Below, in pieces: positions 59,052 to 64,000 of a stretch of DNA of 64,000 nt (within the stretch, counting starts at the first letter, position 1; every line of letters begins with the position of its first letter). The stretch is taken from positions 992,001-1,056,000 of the forward strand of contig NZ_AP018725.1 in NCBI RefSeq assembly GCF_003967195.1, given 5' to 3'. Origin of the DNA: Sulfuriflexus mobilis (lineage in GTDB: Bacteria > Pseudomonadota > Gammaproteobacteria > AKS1). The notes beneath the pieces are model-generated. The model did no database searches. It saw nothing but the letters and a program-made list of their open reading frames with translations, and had not been told where the DNA came from. The translations under genes and the position numbers were made by a program.

Positions 59052-60725
59052 ATGAAAAGAATCCTGATTGTAGAGGACTCTGATTCATCCAGGCATTTGC
59101 TGAAAAAGCTTTTGGTTAGATTTGGGTATGAGGTTATAGAGGCCGAGAATGGCAAGGCCGCTATATTGGCCTACACGGATAGCTCTCCAGACCTGATACT
59201 AATGGATATTATGATGCCAGTCATGGATGGTTATACCGCCACGAAGACTATAAAGCAGCTGTGCGGTGATGCATTCACTCCCATTATCATGCTGACCGCA
59301 ATGACCGATACCGAGTCGCTGGTGAAGGCAATTGAAGCGGGGGCAGATGATTACCTTACCAAACCTTACAATGAGGCAGAAATCAATGCAAAAATATTGG
59401 CGCTGGATAGGATACGCATACTGCATGACACCATTAATAATAATAACCGGGAATTATCTTTAAATAAGCAGCGCATTGAAACAGATCTTTCTATAGCAAG
59501 GCATATCTATAACAGTGTCCTCAGTCTTGGGGGTGAACAACATGGGTTTGTTAACAGTTATAGTAGTAATGATGCGTCATTTAACGGTGAGGTATTTATG
59601 GCGGCTCACACGCCGTCAGGTGGTGTGCATATAGTCATGGCAAGTTTTAATGGCGAAGGATTGTCTGCTGCAATCGGCGCGATCCCAACATCCGAGCTCT
59701 TTTGGAGTATGACAAGTAAAGGTTTTTCTGTTGCTGATATTGCTGATGAACTCAATAACAAGCTTAAGACGGTTATTCCGGACGAGATTAATTATAATTT
59801 CTGCTTTATCGAAATAGATAAACAAAGATCATCGCTGGGCGTATGGAATTCAGGTATGCCAAGTGTCGTAATGCGATCGCCTGATTCGGAAGGGGTTGTG
59901 CCTATTGGTTATTCTGCACCGTTTCTGGGGAAAGAGGAAATGCATCGGCGGCTGGATATCCATCAGATCAGTGGCAAAGAAAAAATATATATTTATAATC
60001 CTCCCTTTATTGGTCGTAATGAAGATAATAAAATTAACGAGCGAGTGTTTCATGAGGTAATTGCAGGTATTGAATTTTCAGAACTTGATATAAATAAGAT
60101 AAAACAGAAGCTTGATGAGGATGGCCGACTCCCCGTCGACAAGAGTTGTTTCTTGATGGTTGAAGTAGACCTGGATAAGGCCAAAGATACGTGGTCTATG
60201 GATAGTGGCCAGGTTTTAAAGCCAGGTATTGAGCCGGCCGACTGGCAGTCTTCTGTAACATTGGGTGCCCATTCCCTGCGTTCAGTTAATCCCGTACCGG
60301 TCTTACTGAACCTGATTATGGGTATGCAGGCGCCATTGGGCCACAAGGAAAGAATCTTTACCGTAATCAGTGAACTTTTTAATAATGCTCTCGATCATGG
60401 ACTGTTAAAGATAGATTCGTCCTTGAAGCTGACTCCGGCAGGCTTTGGTGAGTATTATTTGCAGCGCGAACTTCGTCTGAAGTCTCTCGAAGAGGGGAGT
60501 ATTTATATTGACATAAAGCATTGCAAGACTGCTGATGGCGGCAGATTTGAAGTAAAAATTGAAGATTCTGGCGATGGCTTTGATATTTCATCTGTATCTG
60601 AAGATATGGCAAGCAATATGTCACCATCAGGCCGGGGTGTGCCACTACTGAAAAATATGTGCTCAAACCTATTTTATAATGATAAGGGAAATATGGCCAC
60701 TGCTGTTTATGAGTGGTCATATTAA
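59052..60725 (+). CDS. Response regulator / degenerate PP2C / HATPase fusion (HsbR-like)
   Basis: The start at MKRILIVEDSDSSRHLL gives 557 residues. The receiver (residues 1-120) has Asp52 in DLILMDIMMPVMDG. Residues about 165-375 align with a PP2C/SpoIIE phosphatase (AAIGAIPTSELFWSM, ADELNNKLKTVIPDE, WNSGMPSVVM), but the metal-binding acids are replaced: NGE180 for GGD, ASFNGEG (198-203) for GDFTGHG, and YNPP (316-318) for the SDG. The C-terminal HATPase has an intact N-box ELFNNALDHG (441 on). The kinase is likely active; the phosphatase probably is not. Confidence 0.87.
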   Translation: MKRILIVEDSDSSRHLLKKLLVRFGYEVIEAENGKAAILAYTDSSPDLILMDIMMPVMDGYTATKTIKQLCGDAFTPIIMLTAMTDTESLVKAIEAGADDYLTKPYNEAEINAKILALDRIRILHDTINNNNRELSLNKQRIETDLSIARHIYNSVLSLGGEQHGFVNSYSSNDASFNGEVFMAAHTPSGGVHIVMASFNGEGLSAAIGAIPTSELFWSMTSKGFSVADIADELNNKLKTVIPDEINYNFCFIEIDKQRSSLGVWNSGMPSVVMRSPDSEGVVPIGYSAPFLGKEEMHRRLDIHQISGKEKIYIYNPPFIGRNEDNKINERVFHEVIAGIEFSELDINKIKQKLDEDGRLPVDKSCFLMVEVDLDKAKDTWSMDSGQVLKPGIEPADWQSSVTLGAHSLRSVNPVPVLLNLIMGMQAPLGHKERIFTVISELFNNALDHGLLKIDSSLKLTPAGFGEYYLQRELRLKSLEEGSIYIDIKHCKTADGGRFEVKIEDSGDGFDISSVSEDMASNMSPSGRGVPLLKNMCSNLFYNDKGNMATAVYEWSY

Positions 60726-60959
60726 ATAATAAAAATATGGGTAAAAATATTTGTTACAAACATGGCTAATGGGCATAGAGTTCATGTCTATATCCAGATT
60801 GATAAAATGCTTCTGCGGAGTTGTTTTCTTGCCGAGTTAAATCAAACCAATCCTCAATAGAGGTTTTTTACTGGAATATGCAGGCTGGTCAGGAAATTAC
60901 CAGGTGCCTGTAAACAGCCGGGTGGCCAGGGTGATGGGAAGATGTATTCAATCCTGGCT

Positions 60960-61333
60960 TTATGCTCTATATTTTCCAATCCCAAGCACTTCATTAATGC
61001 TGGTCATGAGTAGATTAACATTGATGGGTTTTGTTAAATAGTAGCTAAAACCGGCGTTGATGCCCTTTTCAATATCCGACTCTCTGGCATTTGCGCTGAT
61101 TGCAATCACCGGAATATTGTTGGTGTCAGGGTTGGCCTGTAGCCTCTGAAGGACCTCAAAGCCGTTAATTCCCGGAAGGTTGATATCCAGTAATACCAGA
61201 TCAGGTTTATTAGCCTCGATGAGTTGCATGCCAAGAAATAGAGTTCTTCGAGTCGTTGTGGCAGACCAGCATAGAACTTGTCCCGTATATAACGCAGTTT
61301 TTTATTGGTTTTGTTTTTATCAACTGTGTTCAT
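60960..61333 (-). pseudogene. Remnant: Hpt-like N-terminus joined to receiver C-terminus
   Basis: On the minus strand a start at 61333 gives MNTVDKNKTNKKLRYIRDKF and YAGLPQRLEEL, which resembles the first helix of an Hpt domain. About 30 residues later the frame is lost, and in another frame, from 61229, the second half of a receiver appears: KPDLVLLDINLPGINGFEVL, AISANARESD, SYYLTKPINVN. The receiver lacks its first strand and acidic pocket. The join near 61232 looks like a deletion scar from a larger phosphorelay gene. Confidence 0.6.
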
Positions 61334-61662
61334 AGCTACGTGACGATGTCCCCAGTTCTTGCTAATAACCATTCTCACCGCACAGGATCTAGGTTTCCTA
61401 GTTACTGATAGTTGTTAATATTAACTTGGCTTGAGGTTAAATACTGTGAATTATCGAATTAGCAGCATAAATTCTTACAGATTGTGCCAGACTTCATCTA
61501 GGCCACTCGAGGCCATGACTTTAATTAACATGCGAGTTGAAAGGTTATTATTGTATGACGAAGCCCCGGTGTGGATATGTGCCCCGATCTGCGGCAACAA
61601 GGGTAAGCGAGCGCGCTGACCTGATAGCTTGCCGTTTCAGCAGTTTATATAAAGAGTGCTAG
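61334..61662. other. Intergenic region before the PilZ gene
   Basis: Nothing convincing is seen. A 62-codon frame at 61431-61619 has no family features or ribosome-binding site and is not called. The stretch probably holds the PilZ gene promoter. Confidence 0.4.
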
Positions 61663-62205
61663 ATGGTAGACGAACGACGTAAGGAAATACGCTACCCCAG
61701 TATCTTACATAGTAAACTGTTTTCTCCCTGTCTTGGTGGCAAGATGGACATGATTGGAGAACATTATCTGGAGGCAGTATGTAATGATATCAGCCTGTCC
61801 GGTATGTCATTTGATGTGACTGAGTCTATTAAACCAGAACAGCGCCTGTATATTATTATCCCTGACGATGAACAGGGTGATGAAAAACTTCAGGCGACGG
61901 TGTGTTGGTGCAGGCAGATAGACAAGGGGCATTACCGTATTGGTCTCAGTCTCGACCAGGCACACGGCGTTGAGAAACTCTCAGCTACAGAAAATTTCTC
62001 TTCTGTTACACGTGAACCGGCAGTGCCCATGGAGGCAAAAATGATCTGCCCTGCCTGTTGCGAAAACGCGATTTTTATTTACAAGGGCATACAAGCGCAC
62101 GGGGGGCCGGAGGGGATATTGCCTTTGTATAATTGTACTGCCTGTGGGACGACACGGACCATCCCGAGTCTGCTACGTTTTAATCGAGACTTGATCAGGA
62201 AATAG
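61663..62205 (+). CDS. PilZ domain protein with C-terminal zinc ribbon
   Basis: The 180-residue protein starts with the c-di-GMP-binding pattern: the RxxxR motif in ERRKEIRYPS and NDISLSGMSFDV (DxSxxG). The PilZ barrel runs to about residue 110. A second domain has two cysteine pairs, ICPACCENA near residue 125 and YNCTACGTTRT near residue 160, typical of a zinc ribbon. It probably reads c-di-GMP, matching the EAL and Orn genes in the window. Its end overlaps the convergent batD by 11 bases. Confidence 0.85.
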   Translation: MVDERRKEIRYPSILHSKLFSPCLGGKMDMIGEHYLEAVCNDISLSGMSFDVTESIKPEQRLYIIIPDDEQGDEKLQATVCWCRQIDKGHYRIGLSLDQAHGVEKLSATENFSSVTREPAVPMEAKMICPACCENAIFIYKGIQAHGGPEGILPLYNCTACGTTRTIPSLLRFNRDLIRK

Positions 62206-63637
62206 GTTTCTTGCGTCGCAATACCTCGACAAGTGCGTCCCTGGCTTCCATACAGTCCGCTAATGGACGCCTGGCATAGCAGGCCTCTGAGAGCTTATTG
62301 ATACTAGCCATGCAAGAGGGCTGGTAACGTCGATTCCAGTAGCCTGCCCAGGCAAGCAGACTGCTATTACCAGGCCAACCTTCCACCTCTGCAATGCGTT
62401 TCAATGTCTGACGGATCTGTTGGCAATTTTCAGATAACTCGAGTTGCGTGATTGCTTGCTGAAATTGTTGCCTGCGTCGTCTGAATGCGGCGAGCCTGCT
62501 GAAACTAAAACTGCCAAGCCGATACAGGGCATACAGGGCAATAGTGAATAACAACACTTGCCAGTACCAGGCCAGTACCCATCGTGCAGGGGGCTGATGT
62601 TCAAGCGTATGAATCTTGCCACTTTCCGGGTCAAAGTATTGAATGCGGATGACCGGTAATGGCAGCCGCCCGGATCGTTTCACGCTGAATGGGACCTTGT
62701 GCAAGGCCTCGGCATATATTTGGTCGGCGGTCGCGTGATCGCGTCGCTGTGTCTCGACACGATGGAAAGAGACATGCCCGTTTGTCGTGATTTGACGCAA
62801 CACGGCCGGTAAGGAAGAAGCCCGGAGGACCTGGCTACCCAGATGGATATTCCAGAAATACATACTGTCCGTAGTCAGCAGCAGGTCAGCATCGAGACTC
62901 GATTCGATATCGACCTTGCCGACGGGCATCAGCGGCGGGATGTATTCGGGAAGTGGCTTCACGCGCAAGGGGATTTCGGGTAGATAAAAGCGCCGTTTAA
63001 CGACCCCCTGCGAACGATAAAGGATGGCGGGCAGGTGCAGACGCCGCTCACCGCTGTTCAGTGGGTAGAGCAGCCAACCGGTCTTTAACAGACTGTGGCC
63101 GGCTTGTTGTGTCTTGGTCTGGGTAAGGGGAAAGACATCCAGACCGGGTATCCGTATGTCATCGAGTTCAAGCCGGGAGAATTTATCCGGGCTGCGCAGG
63201 CTCGCCGTTATCTGCACCTGCTGGCGTTGCCAGGGACTGGGATTCGAAACGTGATACTGAAGTTCAAGGGGCTTGCCCTGAATCATCGCGGGCGTGACCT
63301 CAATGCTTGCCGGTGTCGTGGTGAAGGTGGCGAGAGACAAGACAGGTAAGGTGAACTGGCCCACGGCACGCGGATAAAGTTCTAATAATAGTTGCTGCTG
63401 ACTGTCGCGGTTTTCTTTGTCGTGGGAGTATTCCCTGACGATCACACCGAATTGCTCAGACAGCGGCGACAGGTCCAGCGTAGAGAGGTTTTGCGCAATA
63501 CCCTTGCCGTGCAGCCTGGCTTCCAGGGCATGACCGAGTTGCACCTGTGTCTTGTCAATAAGGAGTTCCAGCCCCGGTGCAGCCATGCAAACAGTGGGCA
63601 GTTGGCAAATGAGAATAAACAGCCAGCGCCTCACCAT
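62195..63637 (-). CDS. BatD family protein
   Basis: The 480-residue protein has a signal peptide (residues 1-19, CQLPTVCMAAPG), Ig-like beta domains (LELLIDKTQVQLGHALEARL; GKPLELQYHVSNPSPWQRQQ), and a C-terminal membrane helix (VLAWYWQVLLFTIALYALYRL) followed by a basic cytosolic tail. This is the BatD (aerotolerance/Bat operon) layout. The function is unclear but Bat proteins are linked to envelope stress tolerance. It overlaps the upstream gene by seven bases. Confidence 0.85.
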   Translation of the reverse strand: MVRRWLFILICQLPTVCMAAPGLELLIDKTQVQLGHALEARLHGKGIAQNLSTLDLSPLSEQFGVIVREYSHDKENRDSQQQLLLELYPRAVGQFTLPVLSLATFTTTPASIEVTPAMIQGKPLELQYHVSNPSPWQRQQVQITASLRSPDKFSRLELDDIRIPGLDVFPLTQTKTQQAGHSLLKTGWLLYPLNSGERRLHLPAILYRSQGVVKRRFYLPEIPLRVKPLPEYIPPLMPVGKVDIESSLDADLLLTTDSMYFWNIHLGSQVLRASSLPAVLRQITTNGHVSFHRVETQRRDHATADQIYAEALHKVPFSVKRSGRLPLPVIRIQYFDPESGKIHTLEHQPPARWVLAWYWQVLLFTIALYALYRLGSFSFSRLAAFRRRRQQFQQAITQLELSENCQQIRQTLKRIAEVEGWPGNSSLLAWAGYWNRRYQPSCMASINKLSEACYARRPLADCMEARDALVEVLRRKKPIS

Positions 63638-64000
63638 GCCTGAATCCCCCGTATGCTGACCGGTTGTTGCAGGGGGGCAGGAAAACCCTCCTCGACCTCA
63701 AGCAGGCGATTCCATAGTTCGCCCTGTTTGTCCTGAATTGTATCCAGCTGTACTGACTGAATGTCGATGTCGTCATAGTTAGTTGCGCCTTCACTGTCTT
63801 CACGCTGACGTTTATCGACCAGTTGCGCATAAGCCAGTCCCCGACGGAGCAGGGTCTCCGGTATTGCCACTTCAGTGAGGTTGAGCATCTGTTCGCCATC
63901 GGCCTCGAGGGCATCATTGCTCTCGTCTACAGAGAGGGCCGCGTTATCACCCGTGGCCGTATCGGGCTGTGGCTGCGCCTGTTTCGGTCCGCGCCCCGGG
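63631..64000 (-). CDS. Bat operon protein, C-terminal part (BatB/BatC-like), cut by window edge
   Basis: The frame is open to the end of the window with no start, so only the last 122 codons are seen. They are acidic and Gln/Pro-rich (PKQAQPQPDTATGD, ALSVDESNDALEADGEQM), then LTEVAIPETLLRRGLAYAQL and QGELWNRLLEVEEGFPAPLQ. The position directly before batD suggests the VWA/TPR protein BatB or BatC, whose C-terminal end this could be; the diagnostic domains lie outside. Confidence 0.65.
   Translation of the reverse strand, partial: PGRGPKQAQPQPDTATGDNAALSVDESNDALEADGEQMLNLTEVAIPETLLRRGLAYAQLVDKRQREDSEGATNYDDIDIQSVQLDTIQDKQGELWNRLLEVEEGFPAPLQQPVSIRGIQAW

Noticed and set aside
61431-61619. 62-codon plus-strand frame before the PilZ gene
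   Set aside because: No Shine-Dalgarno, no family similarity and cysteine/arginine-rich random-looking composition.

Overview
The window is an ordinary-looking chromosomal stretch of a gammaproteobacterium. The evidence is a complete isc operon, the gene order queA-tgt-yajC-secD-secF, rlmN-pilW-rodZ-ispG-hisS-yfgM-bamB-der, and guaB-guaA-tadA-mltF, together with a short 4.5S RNA, an OxyR with both redox cysteines, and flagellar motAB. A small secreted protein resembling SoxXA-binding proteins hints at a sulfur-oxidising relative of the Chromatiales, but that placement is inference only.

Layout. 0.1-6 kb: tRNA-Leu(CAA), queuosine genes and the SecDF-YajC operon. 6-9 kb: a small orphan protein, suhB, trmJ, cysE. 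9-15 kb: iscRSUA-hscBA-fdx-iscX behind a near-consensus IscR site, then ndk. 15-24 kb: rlmN to der, a tightly packed housekeeping run with several 4-bp overlaps. 24-29 kb: envelope and hypothetical genes, xseA, and a structured 71-nt intergenic palindrome. 29-35 kb: guaBA, tadA, a secreted metallo-beta-lactamase-fold protein, mltF. 35.5-42.3 kb: two serine tRNA genes (CGA and GGA), each followed by a second copy of its own 3' end; between them lie a cupin, a DUF1622 protein, oxyR, motAB and an HDOD gene, with candidate sigma-28 promoters. 42-47 kb: a three-gene signalling operon (REC-EAL phosphodiesterase, PhnD-like binding lipoprotein, hybrid histidine kinase). 47-54.6 kb: 4.5S RNA, dnaX with an A9 slippery run, ybaB, recR, rsgA, a pterin dehydratase, an M48 protease, orn, a FliL-like protein. 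55-61 kb: an AT-richer signalling island. 61.6-64 kb: a PilZ protein, then batD and the tail of a Bat-operon gene cut by the window edge.

The most unusual block is 55.1-60.7 kb: a PAS histidine kinase, a response regulator fused to its own kinase domain, a two-helix chemoreceptor-like protein, a STAS anti-sigma antagonist, and a three-domain REC / PP2C-like / HATPase protein of HsbR-like architecture. In that last protein all recognisable metal-binding positions of the phosphatase domain are substituted, while the kinase N-box is intact. It reads as a partner-switching system whose built-in phosphatase is probably dead. The other notable signals are the duplicated tRNA-Ser 3' ends, which resemble the repeat arrangement known downstream of E. 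coli tyrT, and the dnaX slippage site that would make a gamma subunit of about 377 residues.
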